From contig JACSVZ010000022.1 of NCBI GenBank assembly GCA_014706295.1, positions 10,310,830 through 10,374,829 of the forward strand: a DNA stretch of 64,000 bases, written 5' to 3'. The notes under the pieces are model-generated. The model was not told the DNA's origin and ran no database searches. It saw only the letters and a program-made list of their open reading frames with translations. The DNA is from Lycocorax pyrrhopterus obiensis. Lineage: Eukaryota > Chordata > Aves > Passeriformes > Paradisaeidae. Both the position numbers and the translations under genes were made by a program. Below are positions 1 to 13,700 of this stretch, piece by piece (the stretch's first letter is position 1; each line of letters begins with the position of its first letter).

Positions 1-201
1 AACAGCTTTCCCACCATGTCACCACTTCCCTCCTAATTAAGAGGACAGGTCCCACACCCCAGCCTGTGAGAACCTGGTGGGTGACTCCAAGCTCATACAA
101 ACACACCAGGCCCTTGGAGGCACAGCTGCCTGAGGTTCCTGCCCCTGTTTGCAGTGCATGGGGAATACAAGAGGCCATGTTTGGGGGAAGATGTAATGTC
201 T

Positions 202-510
202 TTTATTAGACCCAAATGATACCATTGGGGAAAAAATACTGCCAAGCTGTCAGGCACACAGCCTCTTCCGCAAGGCAGAAGAGGCCATGTAAGGCCATCA
301 GGGAAATCCAGCTGCTTCATCCTTCAGGGATCGGTGGCTGCTCCAGTTCCATGGCTTGATGATCCTGCTTGCCTTCACATTCTTCAGCAGCTCATCATCA
401 TTCCAGCTTCCCCCTGACTCATCATAAATATTTGCTGCTCCTGCTGCCCACACGCTGCCTGCTCCAGAGCTGGCACTCGAGGAAAAAGGAAAGGCTCCCT
501 GACAGCACAT
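202..510 (-). CDS. Possible terminal coding exon of an unidentified gene
   Basis: On the minus strand an open frame runs from an ATG at 510 to a TGA at 298-300 and encodes about 70 residues. The sequence is Ser/Ala/Gly-rich at first, then an acidic stretch (DESGGSWNDDELL), then a basic Trp-containing tail (KPWNWSSHRSLKDE). A canonical AATAAA lies at 207-202, about 90 nt past the stop, which is the layout of a 3'-terminal exon. An AG precedes the ATG directly, but its polypyrimidine tract is poor. I do not recognise the protein. It could be the last exon of a gene whose other exons I missed, an alternative 3' end of TPX2, or a chance ORF. The composition and the poly(A) signal are the only support. 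Confidence 0.25.
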
Positions 511-514
511 CTGA

Positions 515-1600
515 GGTTCTGTGATGTCTCCACCAGATCACAGGGAACAGCTCCACCATGACAGAAATGGGGTTAGGGCAGACAGGTCAGATCCACATGG
601 ATTTTAGTTTTCAAGAAGAGGATGCTGACATGTCCCTTGTGCTCCAGCCACTTCTGCAAATTGTCACAGCAGCAGTGACAGCAGTTTTTCTGGCTGTCCT
701 GTAACTCTCAGCTCAGTGACACGGGCTATCAGCAAAGTCAGAAAAATGTGGCTGAAGGTAGACTGAGTGATTGGGTCAAGCTTTTGGGCCAAGCTCTGCC
801 ACAGCTACACAAAGATCCTCAAGAGAAGGGAAGGAAAAGCTGAAACTTAAGCAAAAAGGAGCCATGTCTGAGCTCACCATTTCCAAGAACCCACACTGCC
901 ACAGGGTCATTCATCCTCTAGTACCAACATACTTCCCCAAGCCTCTCATTCTCCAGTTCCTCAGTTACTAACTGCACAAAACTTTTAATTTTTTTAAAGA
1001 ATCCTTGTATTTCAGTGGGGGTGGCTTTTCCTCTTTTAATCCCAGCACTGAAGTTTTAGGCTGGTGCTCTTTGAAACACTCCCATAGAGACCCCAGCTGT
1101 TCTGCAATGACATCTCTTGAGCATCACACTTTTTAGGAGAATTCCTCCAGAAACATCATCCCTCGGGTACAATAAATGTTCTTCTTGGAATTTAGGTCTC
1201 TAAGGACTTTCTTTCACTGTTACGTCTCTCAATCTAGGAGTAAAATAGCAATGGCTTGATGTATTTTGGCAAGAATGAGACAGCACTTCTAACCATTCCC
1301 TTAGCTGGAGTCTAACACCAAGTTTGAACTCTCTTTTTCACCCAAAAATCTGAACAAAAAGCTACACACTCGGGGAATACTTCAACAGTATCCAAATTCA
1401 GAGGAAATGAAAGCAAATGTTTTCCATAACCACCAAACAAGAACGTTTGTCCAGTTAGGACAAATTAATTCTCAATTTCCCTTTTCCCCCCCTCTCTTCT
1501 AAATAGCACAACAGTACCAAGCAGCCCTGCTTACAGGTGTTTCAGTAAGATATAAATGAAAAAAAAAATCAGAGCACAATACTAAGTAAGAAATAATTAT
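515..1600. other. Intergenic, AT-richer, no gene seen
   Basis: This stretch lies between the candidate exon at 298-510 and the TPX2 3' untranslated region. It holds only short chance ORFs, A/T runs and a poly-A/T stretch near 1558-1569. I recognise no repeat or RNA gene. Confidence 0.5.
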
Positions 1601-1606
1601 TAAAAC

Positions 1607-2412
1607 TTTAATCTAGATGTGTCCACTCTTCACAATGCCAGCAGTTTTGTCCTCCAGCACATTTGAGCACTTGGGCTATATTTAGCTCTGCTCGCTGCCC
1701 AAACTGGCCAGAGATGCTGATGGCTCTGTAGCCAAAAGACCTGCACTGGCAGGAGCTGGGGCAGCAGCTTACTGCAAGTCACTTGCCAGATAAATGGTTC
1801 CCCAAATAGAAGAACTTCAGCTATAAAACAGCAAGATGGTTTAATGCTCTAATATACACAGAGAACTACTTTAAAGCGTGGGCAAGATTTATATTTGTGA
1901 TCATCTAAACATCAACAAGAAAGGCCAGACCCGCGCTACACTGGCTTGAAGGAACCTCACATCACTTAACACAATTCAAGCTTAATGCAGACTAAAAGGC
2001 TAAAAACCAGACACTTGAAAATAGTCCTTAGTGTACAAACACAAGGCAGCTCTGCCAGATGCGCACATCTGTGCGTTCAGCCTTTACCAAAAACTTTTCT
2101 GCAGGAAAGGGCTTCAGCCCACTAGCCAGAGACAGCGAGCAGATTAGGAATTTTTATTTAGTTAGGTACACAATATCTGTATGCAATATCAAAACTTAGT
2201 TTAGTCTCTAGAGAACACAGGGTCTGTATATATAGCAAGGCCAGGAGGCACTGCTGGGATGTCATGGGCTCAGGTGGAGTTTAACTACTCAGTACAACAA
2301 CAGAACCAAACATAAGAGTTCAGACTGAGCAGCCATGGAAAAACAACTGCTCCCTCTCTCCTACCAAGGGAGTGGAGAGGGATGCTCCCTCCTGTTATCA
2401 CACGGATGCTCA
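1607..2412 (-). other. TPX2: TPX2 3' untranslated region with two candidate poly(A) signals
   Basis: The sequence follows the TPX2 stop codon directly. Two minus-strand poly(A) signals are visible: AATAAA at 2158-2153 and ATTAAA at 1612-1607. The 3' UTR is therefore about 0.27 or 0.8 kb long. Which is used cannot be told from sequence alone. Confidence 0.5.
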
Positions 2413-5400
2413 TCAGCACCGGAATCTGTCTGAGAAGTTGGGAGACTTTGGCATAGTCAGTGGCTGATCACTGGGCTTCACTTCCAGGCTGCGGTATTTG
2501 CGTATTGGGTTTGCCTTGTGAACCTGTGAAAAAATAAATATAAGCAAGGGCAAAACAAAGCAAATGGCTGCAGTTACGATGAAGCTGAAATTTGCAGGTG
2601 AGCTGTGGAGGAGGTGAAGGCAGGCGTCTGCCTGAGACCACCACACCATCCTGGGCACTGCAGTGAGGGAGTGGGAAAATGCACAGCACATGTTGGGGTT
2701 GTGGGTTTTACTAAGATCATTCTGCTTTGATAACTACACATATGCAGCTCCAAAACTCAGCCATCTCAGCACAGCTGCCTTCTTTGTTTGCACAGTTTTG
2801 TAGGTTTGGTTTTTTTAAACCAGTTGTGAAGTTAGTGAGTCGTCAGTTTGCAAAAGGGAACCTTGAAAAGGCAGTTTTAGCACAGCTCAACAGTGACATT
2901 AGCTCCTTAAGGATATTCCCACATTCCTTTGGGTTACTTTACAGCCCTTGCTCAGAAACAGCTCACTTACCATTTCTTGTCTTAGCTTAGCAATTTCTTC
3001 CTTTTCACGCTCCTCTTGTTGCTGCCTGATCTGCTCCTCATACCTCTCCCTTAAGGCTTCTGCATCTGCCAATCGCTTTTCAAATTCTTGCCTTTCTTTT
3101 GCTCTTCTTTCTGTTGCCAGCTCAAAGCTTTCAGGAACTACAGAACCAGAAAGGCTCTCTAAGTTTAGAAATAGAGGAGATAACATTGGTTCAAAGAGAG
3201 TCAGGTAAAGCAGAGCAGTACTAGTGTCAATGGAAGCCTCCCTTTGGAGAGCTTCCCCTTGGCAAGGGTGGTTAGGAGATACCTCCAGGCTTCAGGAAAA
3301 GAGAAAACTTTACTCCCAGACGTGAGCAGTGTTAATGCAGACGCCACCCCGTCATGGGTGTTCTCATGGGAGGGAGCAAGCACACAATTGTTAGTACAAA
3401 CAAGGTACAAATTTTGGCTGGTTTTATGCCCTACAAATCTTAGCCTACCCAAGCAGTAGATGCCTTCATCTCATTAGAAACGGGAGGGAAAGAGTGACAG
3501 CGCTGCAGAAATGCCAGCTGTCTCTGCAGGGAGCTCCTCACATTCTCAGTACCCTTATCCTGAGCTGGCACACATCAATCATCTGCCAATTGCAGCAGAG
3601 CTGCTAAATACAGCTGCCATGCTGGAGCAGGACAGGGGGGCGGAGAGGAAATCCCCCTGTTCCCAAGGGACACAAGCTGTTAGGCAATTAGTTGATTAAA
3701 TGCAAGGCACTATTGGCTGTGCTGATGAAGAAGAGGCAACAGCCAGAAAAAACATCACTTAATTGCATCAGTTCTGAGCTATCAGCCAAGCCCGTGTAGG
3801 AAGTATTTGTAACTCTACCTGATAGCACCTTATGTTCCTTTTTGGGCACAAAAGGCTCCTGGTACATCACTGTGTTGGGACGAGCTTTAAAACATGCTGC
3901 CTCTTTCTGCCTTTTCAAGTCTTCTTTAAGCTGCAAGAGAAGAAAACACGTCAAGTGCCAGGCAGAAAGAGACCATCTCCTCGTGACCCAGACTCCAGCA
4001 CTCCCTAAACTGGAAAAGCCATGTTGACTTAGTCAAATCATTTCCATAGAAAATTTTATTAAAGCCAAAAAGTGGTGTCACTTGTTGCCCGACAGTTTCT
4101 TTGCCAAAAATAGCCTGAAGAAAGTTTCGGGTGTCCACTGCAGACTTCACATGAGAAAAGCAGTATCTTATTTATGTGTCAATATATTCCTGGAGATAGT
4201 CAGCAAAGGGATTCAGCTGCACAGAGCTGCTGCTTAGAAAACATTCCACAGCTGTTTGTACAGTTGTGGTAAATTCCATCATTTACCATAAAGTGAGAAA
4301 AATAAACAAAACCCCATTGACCAATCCTTAACCCACAGCCCAAGTCTCATGCCAAGTACAGAAAAATTCCTTGCTCAAACTCAGCTACCGATTCAATTCA
4401 AGCAGGACACTTTCTGTAGTCAACCTCAACTCCATCAGCTGCTTTAAGTCTGGTCATTCCCATTATCCTTTTCACCCTACCTGCTGTTTCCAGCTCTGGA
4501 GCTTGGCAGCTCCCCGTTCATCCACCTGCAGATGGAACGGTTCAGGCTGAGTTGGGGTTTTGACCTTCTTTTCTGGCAGTTTAACTTGGTCAAAGTAAGG
4601 CAGAGGCAGCGCTTTGAACTTTGGCACCTGAAATAAACAACTTGAAATATTTCTTGTCCTTTCCTTGGAAGTTTAATAGACAACAGCGAATCCTGCCACA
4701 CTTTTCTTACTGAAGGAGTGGAATCCAAGGTAGCTTTTAATTCTTACCTCTTCCTTCTGTAGTTCTTCTATTTTTTTCTCTTTTTGTATTTGTCGCTCTC
4801 TGTCCCGGGCATCGAAAGAGAAGGGGCAAACTGCCACGTGCCTCTGCTCTGGCATTTTGGGTTTGAAGGGCACTCCATAATGTGGCATAGGATTAGCTTT
4901 GATCACAGCCACCTCCTCTTTTTCCTAAAGGGATATTAGCATTAGGATCTGATGTTTTACTTTTGTATAGGCTGCAACTCCTGCCAAGCAAAGCCACAAA
5001 GAGCTTTGAATGCACTCCTTTAATACGGGGCACAGCAGGGTCACACAAACAGTGGACACTGCAAAAATTAAGAATCCAACAAGTACCAATTTACTGGCAT
5101 CCTGAACCACAGGCCCAGTTCTTCCTTTTTTGAAACCACTCTCAATTCTAGTACTCATCCAAATTAGACTGTAATTATTTAATATCCTCTTGACAAGAAG
5201 GAAAGGAAGAAGGGCGTGAAGCTTTCAGAATCCTGCTCCCCACCTCAGGGAGAAGAAAGGTCATGTGTAATACCTGCCTTCAGTAACAAATAGGGAAGGA
5301 TGAGAAATCTAAGCAGTTCACTTTGCTCATTCATACAGCAACACTTCAGAAACCCTTATCAGTGCCCTAGCATTTAAATGATTTCATTTTTTAAGAGAAT

Positions 5401-8400
5401 TCAGTTTCTGTAAAATGAACAGCAATAACCAGATTGCTTGAAGTGAATGGCACAGGCAAAGGTAACCCTGGAGGAACTGCTCACAGGACGGAAGGGGCTT
5501 CCAGCCCCAGAGCATCCCACCCACATCCAGAAGCATGGCAGGCACCTCAGTGGGACCTGGGCCTGGCTCCAGCCTCATCACAACTGTTACCTTTTCTTCC
5601 TCTCTGCCAGACACACGGGTTCTGCTTTTCAAGGTGAAGGCTGGAGACTTGGGGACTGTAACAGGAAGTGCTTTCTTCTCTGGAACACCCTGTTCAGAAG
5701 AGCCGGTAAGGAGTCACCCAAAGCCAAGTGCCAAGAAAACGGTACAGAGAAACAACCTGACAGCACAGGACGTACCCATTGTGGTTCTTACCTAATGACA
5801 GACACTGTTTACTAAGATCATTAAACACATAATGCCACATAGCTACAAGCATTTTGAAGCTCATTGCCACTCCAGTTCCCAAGCCTGGGTGTTATTAAAC
5901 TTCTTACCACAACATCCTCCAGGATTTTTGTGGGACATGGCCTGGAATGGAATTCGAAGCGCTCTTCCTCCTGCTGCTTCTTACTCTCACGCTCCTGAAT
6001 CCTTTTTTCTATTTCCAGCTGAAAGCCGATGGGTTGGGTGAGCTCCTTCACAGCAGGTTTCTTGGGCAGGAGCGGCCCACCCTCAAAGATTTTGTGATTG
6101 AGTTCTCGTGCTTTGAATTTGTACCTATGCAGGAATAATGGAGACAGTCACCAATTGTACGTTGTACATTAGTGCACAGCTGTAGTTAGCAATTCTTCCT
6201 TTGCCTTTAAAACATCAAGATTAATAAGGAAAATCTTATGTTTTCCTAGAAATCCAAACCTTTGCCTACAGGCAATTTTTGAAGTGCATGCAGGCTGCAT
6301 TGCTATATTGGGTTTACTTTACTCATCATAAGCTGTATTCAATCTAAGATCAGCTCTCCTAAAAGCACTTCCTTCAAAATTAATTGTTTATATTTCACTT
6401 CCCTACAATCAGAGCTAAAGAATTATGAACAACCTAAAGGAATATCAATGGTGTATGCTCATTCTTTTACACAAAAGGGTATTCCAGAGAAGTGATATTT
6501 TGGTATCTGTAAAATATTTCTGGTGTGGTACAGTCATCCCCTGGAGGACTAGAGTAAGCCTTTACTTACTGTTGAATTTTCTCTATCTCCTCTGCTTCTA
6601 ACTCTGCAGCAGTTTTGCAGGTGACAGGTCTCAAGCGGTGCTTTGTTCGGAGCACTGGTGTTTTGGGGTGTGTGATCCGAGCCTTTGCCGGCTTTCCTGA
6701 AACTGAGCCTACAAATTCAAGTCACAGAGACCAGCAGTTAATGGCAAGGCCTGCAACCAACACAGGCCATTTGCTCAGAGTAGTCAAAGCATCTCTTGCT
6801 CTACCACCATATCTGTGGACACAGCCGGGACCACTCACCTTCCTCAGATTTCCTGCTCCTCAAATGGTAACGAGGGGGTGTGCGTTTTTGGAATGCTTCT
6901 ACTTGCTCAGCAAAGGACACATATTCTGTTGTGGCTTCTTCAAGTTTTCTTTTGTTTCCCTGGGACAGATTGAAAGGTTTGGGGACAGTGGGTCCCTTCG
7001 GCATTCGCACCTGGAGACAGAAAACCACAGTCAGTATGGCCAGGAGGCTTTGATGACATTTCCTATCCCCATGGATGCACAGTATCTGTCCCTTCCTCTC
7101 ACTGCAAAGAAGGTAACACTTCACATTAAGCACAAGTGTTAACAGTCTGAACATGCACAAGTTATATTGGGAAACTGTATCAAGCAGATTAAAGCATGAA
7201 GTGGAATGACTGGAAGATCTGACATTAAAGGGCTCCTTTTTCCACAAGGTTTCTTTGGAGTCTTGTGGCAACACACAGGAAGCTTGCAGTCAGGTTTGCA
7301 CAACACCTGCCTCTCCTGTGGTAACCTCTCTGTGGGTCATCAGCCCAAGCACCACACAAGCAGCAGGGAGGTGATGGCAAGAATCAGTGAGTTGAGTGCT
7401 GGCAACACTCTGGCTCTCACCGGAGAAGGGGGATGCTTCCTCAGTACTGCTGCAAAATCCAGCTCCTTGTACTCATTCCCAGGCTGGCTTTCCACATTCT
7501 GTTTAATTCTATTCTCCGTGCAAAAGTGGAAATCAATTGGCTTCGTCACTTGACCAGCAGGTCTCTTCATGGGTTGTCCTAGAAGAAAAGCACATGTAAG
7601 GACTGGAAGCCTTTTGGTGTGGGGTAGGATTTGTGGAAATAAAAATAGCATTTAATTTCTAACAGCTAGGTAAGTTTTTAGAGAACTTGTCTTTAACTTT
7701 TCAAAACGTGACATAACCCAAACACACCTGTTTCCAGGCAGTTTAGGGGCTGATCTACAGTAAAGGGCTCCTAATATTTATTGCAAAGTCTGGAATGCTT
7801 GTTTTCAAAGGTACTTGCACAGCTCTGTGCAGCACTCTCCAGCTGAGCTGAACGCAGCTTCATTCTGCAATTCAGGCAGAGCCCACCTGCTCCAGCAATA
7901 GCTGCTTTCAGAGACTCCTCGTTCTTCTTCCGCAGCTCCATAACCTCCTGCTGCAACTGCTGCATCTTTTCCAGCTCCTGCTCCTCTGTACTCTTCTGCT
8001 TGCTAGAAGGTTTGGTCCTCCTGCAGAAGCACATTAAAAACTAAGATATGCCTTCCTGCTTCCCTGATTATTAGCATGATGTTAGTGCAAGGAACATGCT
8101 TATCTCAAACCTCACTGCAGGATCATCACAGGTTATAAAAACATCCTGTTTAGAATAACTCTGCTTGGGTTTTGTTTTTTCAAGAAATCTCACAGCTAGC
8201 TGCTATTCTGCAGACCCACTTGCTGTGTTCATTCTCAATCCATTAGGAAGAACAACTTTTTCCTCAAAAGAAAAGCAAAACCTTTCCTGTGCACAGCTGC
8301 AGCTGGTGAAATGCATTTCATCCTAATACTGTTGCCTTGACACGGTGTTTACTAAATGTGATACCATCACATGCTAAGTTGAAGCTGAAAACACTCAGCC

Positions 8401-10700
8401 AGGACTGTCACCTAAATCAACTGTGATTAGCAGACAAGTCACAAGAAAGCCACGTACTTCAACATTGTTGGCGTGGAGGGCATGGTCAGTTTGCTTTTCC
8501 CTCTCCCTGGGGAGAGGTCAGGATCCTGCAGGGGCTCTGTCTTTGTGGATGCTTCTGTCACCTTCTCTCTGCTGCCAGAACTAAGAAAACAAGTTGTTAG
8601 GGCAAACCCCTGCAATTAACTGTGTTCTAAGTAAATGACCACCTGCAGTTCTCACCACCATGACATCCCAACATCTGGTGAGGTCTAAGGTATGCCAGGC
8701 CGGCCTTACCTCACCCCAGGCCCAGGTATAGACAATCCAGCTTTCCCTGGTACTCTAAGGCTGCAGAAGGGAAGATTAATTACTGAGTTTTTGGAGAAGG
8801 GAGGTATACTGTAGATCATTGAGGTACAGTGGTGTTTCAAAGATCACACTTCATTTTCCTGACCTCAAGCTTATCACCATATGACACTTTAGTGGTTAAG
8901 TTAATTTGAGAAATGTTTTAGCTGTGACTCTTTCATAGCTAATGACTGCCTGATGACTTCCTGATGGATAAGTTCAGACAAATTTAAAGCTGACAGACAC
9001 TGAATAAGGAGTAAGAAGGTGAAGAAGCCCATGCTTGTTTCATTCACATCTCTACCTCCAAACAGAGCAATTCCTTCAGCATTTACAGCCATTTCTTGTT
9101 TACGAAACCAGTATCAGCAACCGGTTCCAGCCACCACCCCCTAACCTTCCCGTAAGAACCTTCTCAGCCACGAAGAAACCCTTTCCAAAGAAACAGTTGT
9201 ATCCCTTTTCCCAGCCCTAAACAGAAGGACTTGGATGACGTACATTCTCATTTTCTTCAAGGGTGGAACCTCTTCCTTATTATCCAGGGCAGTAGCAATT
9301 CTCTCTGCTTTGATTCTGCCCGGCTGCTTGCGCTGCTGGCTTTTCCCCTGCTTTGTAGCCAGTCTCCTGCCCGCTCTAGAGTAGAACAGAAAGCAGAGGT
9401 CAATTTTCCCACAGATCTGAGGAGACACCTGACCTGGAAAACACTTTTTATGTCAGTGCATCCCCTAACTCCACCATGCAAATTGTGTTTAACACAACAA
9501 TCCAAACGCAGCATGATTTATTAAAGTTTAACAAACCATAAACTATATATTCTTTGCTATATATGAGCATGCAGAGCCCCTTGCATTCATATCAAGAATG
9601 AGTTCTGCCCAAGTCAGGCAGATATAAACAAAGAAACTTTATAAGCCACCTCAGTTTCAGATATCCTCACATTCCAGCAGCTCCTGGTGCTGCTGAGTCT
9701 CATTTGACAAGTATGTGAGACACTGCATTACATTTCCACCCTGGAGACTGTCCCTTCAGCTTAGCCAGCAGATCAGGTGTCCCAATACACAATCTCCATG
9801 CTGGAGAACTCCAGCCCCATAGGATGCCCCAAGAACAGCTAGGACTGCAGATCTTCTGAGAGCAAGGACCTGCTTAGTTACACCACCATCAATCACTGTA
9901 CAAACTGAACACAAGTACTTCACCTCTGAGGGGCCTCTGCAGGGGCAGCAGCTCTCCAGGTTGCCAGAGACCCAACAATATTCTGAGGGACCACATTGGC
10001 CTGGGCACATTCTGCTTCACCATCGCTTTCACCTGAGAAAGGGGCAAGTGTCAGCTCATCTATATACACAACAACAACAAGTAAATCCACATGAGACCTT
10101 GCAGATAACAGTTTATGAAGATGGCCCCACAAAAGCCAGACAGAGGCCTTTCCCTTTTGCCAGCAAAAAGCAGGTAAAATTTATTCCCTCCCTGCCACAC
10201 CATGCCAGCTTACTCATTGCTACTTCTTGTGATGGGACAGAAGACAGAATAACATCAGGCTTTGAAAAAGCAGGGCTGCTGTGTGAGGCCTTTGCCAGAT
10301 TTTCTGCAGGAGGGACATTCTCCAGATTGGCTTTTTGGTCTGTAAGGAGAGAAAGACTTTCACTATACATAGTTAGGAATTGTTAACAATACCCCAGAAT
10401 ATCATTATGAGGTTAACAAAGTCAAGTTACAGATGACAAAATTTAAATACAAAAAACGAGAACAAAAGAAACCCCATGCATGATGAATGATGCAGTTAAC
10501 ATCATGATTAATTGGCACAGAAGCCAGGCCCAAAACAAGGGTCACACCAAGGTATCACCCAACGAGGAAACAACTCAAGGAGTTGGAAGCAACTTACCAA
10601 ACCAGGAGTCTGCATTGTGTACATCATCCTCACTCAGAGTTGCAAAGTTGATGCAGACATTTGGGACATCAAAGGAATAACGGGATTCTGGCTTAGACAT
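2413..10700 (-). CDS. TPX2: TPX2, spindle assembly factor and Aurora-A activator (16 coding exons)
   Basis: The protein is TPX2, the Ran-GTP-regulated microtubule nucleator that activates and targets Aurora A on the spindle and binds kinesin-5. Coding exons, 5' to 3' on the minus strand: 10700-10598, 10339-10214, 10032-9924, 9375-9244, 8580-8458, 8020-7887, 7578-7421, 7010-6839, 6696-6570, 6124-5908, 5689-5591, 4924-4748, 4627-4481, 3930-3819, 3158-2971, 2523-2413. All have GT-AG borders and phases close to 744 aa (human 747). Residues 8-13 (YSFDVP) and W33-F34 match the two Aurora-A contact motifs; human Tyr10 is Phe here. The segment [14 protein letters not shown], the block around [10 protein letters not shown] and [15 protein letters not shown] are nearly identical to human. 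The C-terminal exons encode a charged helical region ([16 protein letters not shown]) and the [10 protein letters not shown] tail of the kinesin-binding end. The start is the only ATG giving the conserved N-terminus. Residues about 60-200 are poorly conserved, as is usual for the family. Confidence 0.96.
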
Positions 10701-13700
10701 CTTCACAGTCACACTGTCCCCAAGAGTCCTCTGCCTGCACCGCTAGAGCCCTTTAGACAACAACAGGGTATCAGTGGAATCATCTCCCGCCTCTTTTCCT
10801 CTTGCAGGGTTTCTAGGGACAGGCATTGGGACAGCCTTTGGTACATCCCCCCTTCTTGCACTTCACACCTTGGGGCAGAACTCCTCATGAGCAATGCAGA
10901 GTTTTATTCTACTGCTGATCTGCAAGGCTAAGGAGATTTCACCACTGTTGACACTTGCAGATTCAAAACTATCGGAAAGATCAAGTTTTGACAGGGATTA
11001 GAAATATAGACAAATAGAATTGTATTTTTTAAGAGGAAGTAAATTATAAAGCTTTTCCAGAGAGCCATTGATTTGCACTTCCTTCCCTCACCATACACAC
11101 AGAAGAGTTCTCACCCTTACAGGATTTACAAAGCTGATGAGATTCACTCCAGAGCACTGCAATGCACAGCCTCTCTCCCTCTCTGAAGTGCTATAAACAA
11201 GAACTAATGACACAAAGCTGCTCTTCTATAGAATAAATTGATTTTCAAAGCAGGAAGAGGGTTCTGTAGAGCATTGTTACTGGGCAAACAGTCAGAAGGA
11301 GGGCCATGTCAGGCCTCTTGCATTCCATAGCACTAGCCCGAGGCTGACCAGGCTATAAGGAAACTGAGCACTGTGACTCATGTCAAACAGTCCCTGCAGT
11401 TAATTAATGGAGCACTGACAGCAAGAGGAGTCCCTGTGTCAACAGGTGATATTAAACTCAAGGGGAACAGGAATAAAGCCAGTGACAAAGTTATAAACCC
11501 TGAAATTACAACAAAACCTTTTTGCAAAGGTGCTTTTGTGATGCCTTGAACAGCTGTGAGGCAAAGCCCATGAGGATGTTATAAAACACTCCCCAAGGAA
11601 ATCACCTGAACTTTGCTTTTATGAACCCAAGCAATTCCAAAGCAGCATACTCCTAATCCACAGAGCCTCAGCCCTAAACCATCTGTCTAGGCAGACCACA
11701 CATGGTTCAAAACCCAGATGGTGTTTCTCAATAAATAACAAAATGGTCAAGAGTAAAGCAAAACAGGGTTTAGGGGGTACCACGCTGGTCACAACTACTG
11801 GCCCCATAGACGGGTGCACTGAGAAGCTTCCAGCTCCCCAGAGCAGAACTGTGATAGTTAAAGGGAAGAATGTTACTAGAGAAGCACCAGCTACATGGCT
11901 GGGAAGATGTCAAGGTAGGGCCCAAAGAAGGCAAACAGAAGAATTGGAGCCAAAACCAACTGTAACTGAGCTTGAGACACGGCTGGAATCAAATGCTTTC
12001 CTACTGCCCTTAATCAAGATAGAATTTCTGTCAACACTTTAGACTTTTTTTAAAAATCAAATGCGTCATCTGCATTCTCCCCTCACCCTCTCCAGTCAGA
12101 GGCAGAGCTCTGGGCATCATGTTTCACAGCTACTTGTGCCCACTGCTACACTGCCGCAGTTTCCAGCTTTTTACGGTGTAGAGTCCATATTCTTCCATAG
12201 TGTCACCACCCTCATCATTGACCTCATTGCTGACCCCTTCTCTCTCCCCTCTATCCCAGACAGAAGAGAATACTCAGGAAAAGAAAAGGGTTGTATCACT
12301 GCCTCAGTTTCATACTCTGTTTCTTGAAAGAGACAATAGGGAGGTAAAAGTTATTGTGACTGAACTCCAGAGAGTCCATTTCAGTCAGATGAACTCATGG
12401 CATCCACTTCTCAAATCCCTACATATCCTCCAAGTCCTGCCCGGAACGGGATTGACGGTGAAGCTGCAGTTCACTGAAAGGCATCCTGCTCCTCCGCCCA
12501 CCGACTCGGGCTAGGACAGGGATCAGCCAGGAATGCTCCGCTGATTTATCGCTCCTGTGCCCACCACAAGGCATCTGCAATCCCAACAGGCTCTGCCAAG
12601 CACAGCCCGACACCCGCTGCCCACTCCCTGCACGCATTTTAAAACACCCGGGTGTGATTTTGACAGCACAACCACATTTATCTCAATACAAAATTCTTTC
12701 TCTCCACCGCGGCATTCGTCCACCAGGAGGGAGGTGTGGAAATTTTTCCTCATTAATAGGGACGTTCCCTAATTAGCAGGCACTGTGTGCATTTCCCCAA
12801 GCGTGATTACAGGCATGCTGTAATCCTACATGGATTTAAAGCATGACCCTGCTCTCCCCCACATCCATCACCTCCTGTGTCGACACGGGTGTCTGCAGCG
12901 AGCCAGCCGGGGAACCCTCACCCCCGTTCTGCAGGATCAGCTTTCACCTAGTTTGCAGAGCTGCTGGGGTAGGAAAGGAGGATCTGATCTTCTCGCTTGC
13001 AAAAACACCCCAAATTCCTTTTATAAAGCAACTACTTAATTAAAACCTTAATTTTCTTTCTAGGTCTGGGCTCTCACTGACCTAAATATGCCTCCAGAGC
13101 AGCACAGCCATATCCACACAGAGGAATAGGCAGTGGGTTCCTCAGGACATCAGGTTTCTTTTGAGTAACTACGCTTTGGCACGTTCCAGAAGAGTGCCTT
13201 GGCATGGTTTAGATTAGTTAGCTTTGAAAAAGGATTACACTAAACTGGAACAAGCATTCCTATCCCAGAATAAGACTGATCCAACAGTAAGTGCAATAGG
13301 TATTTAGGACTAACTTCACACCTCGCTGTAATACAAATTAGCTTTAAGATACTGACACAATTCCATGACAGATGTGTTCAGCGTCTTTTTCTCGATGTAG
13401 TTGTGAATTTTGTGCCAACAGCACCCACTGCCTGGACAAAGGAGCCTCCCAGCCATACAGGCCATGGTGTTGGAGATTGGATGCAGCATTCCAAGATGAG
13501 AACTCAAGGTCAGAGGGAGAGAGAATGGAGGAGTTTGAGTTTGGGAGAGTAGCAAGGACAGAATGATAGTGATAGGGACACAGACAGGTTGTGACAGGAC
13601 AAGTGGGAATACCTTCAAACTAAAATATGAGAGATTTAGATTGGATATTAGGGAGAAAGTCTTCCCTGCGAGGGTGGTAAGGCTCTGGCAAGGGTTGCCC

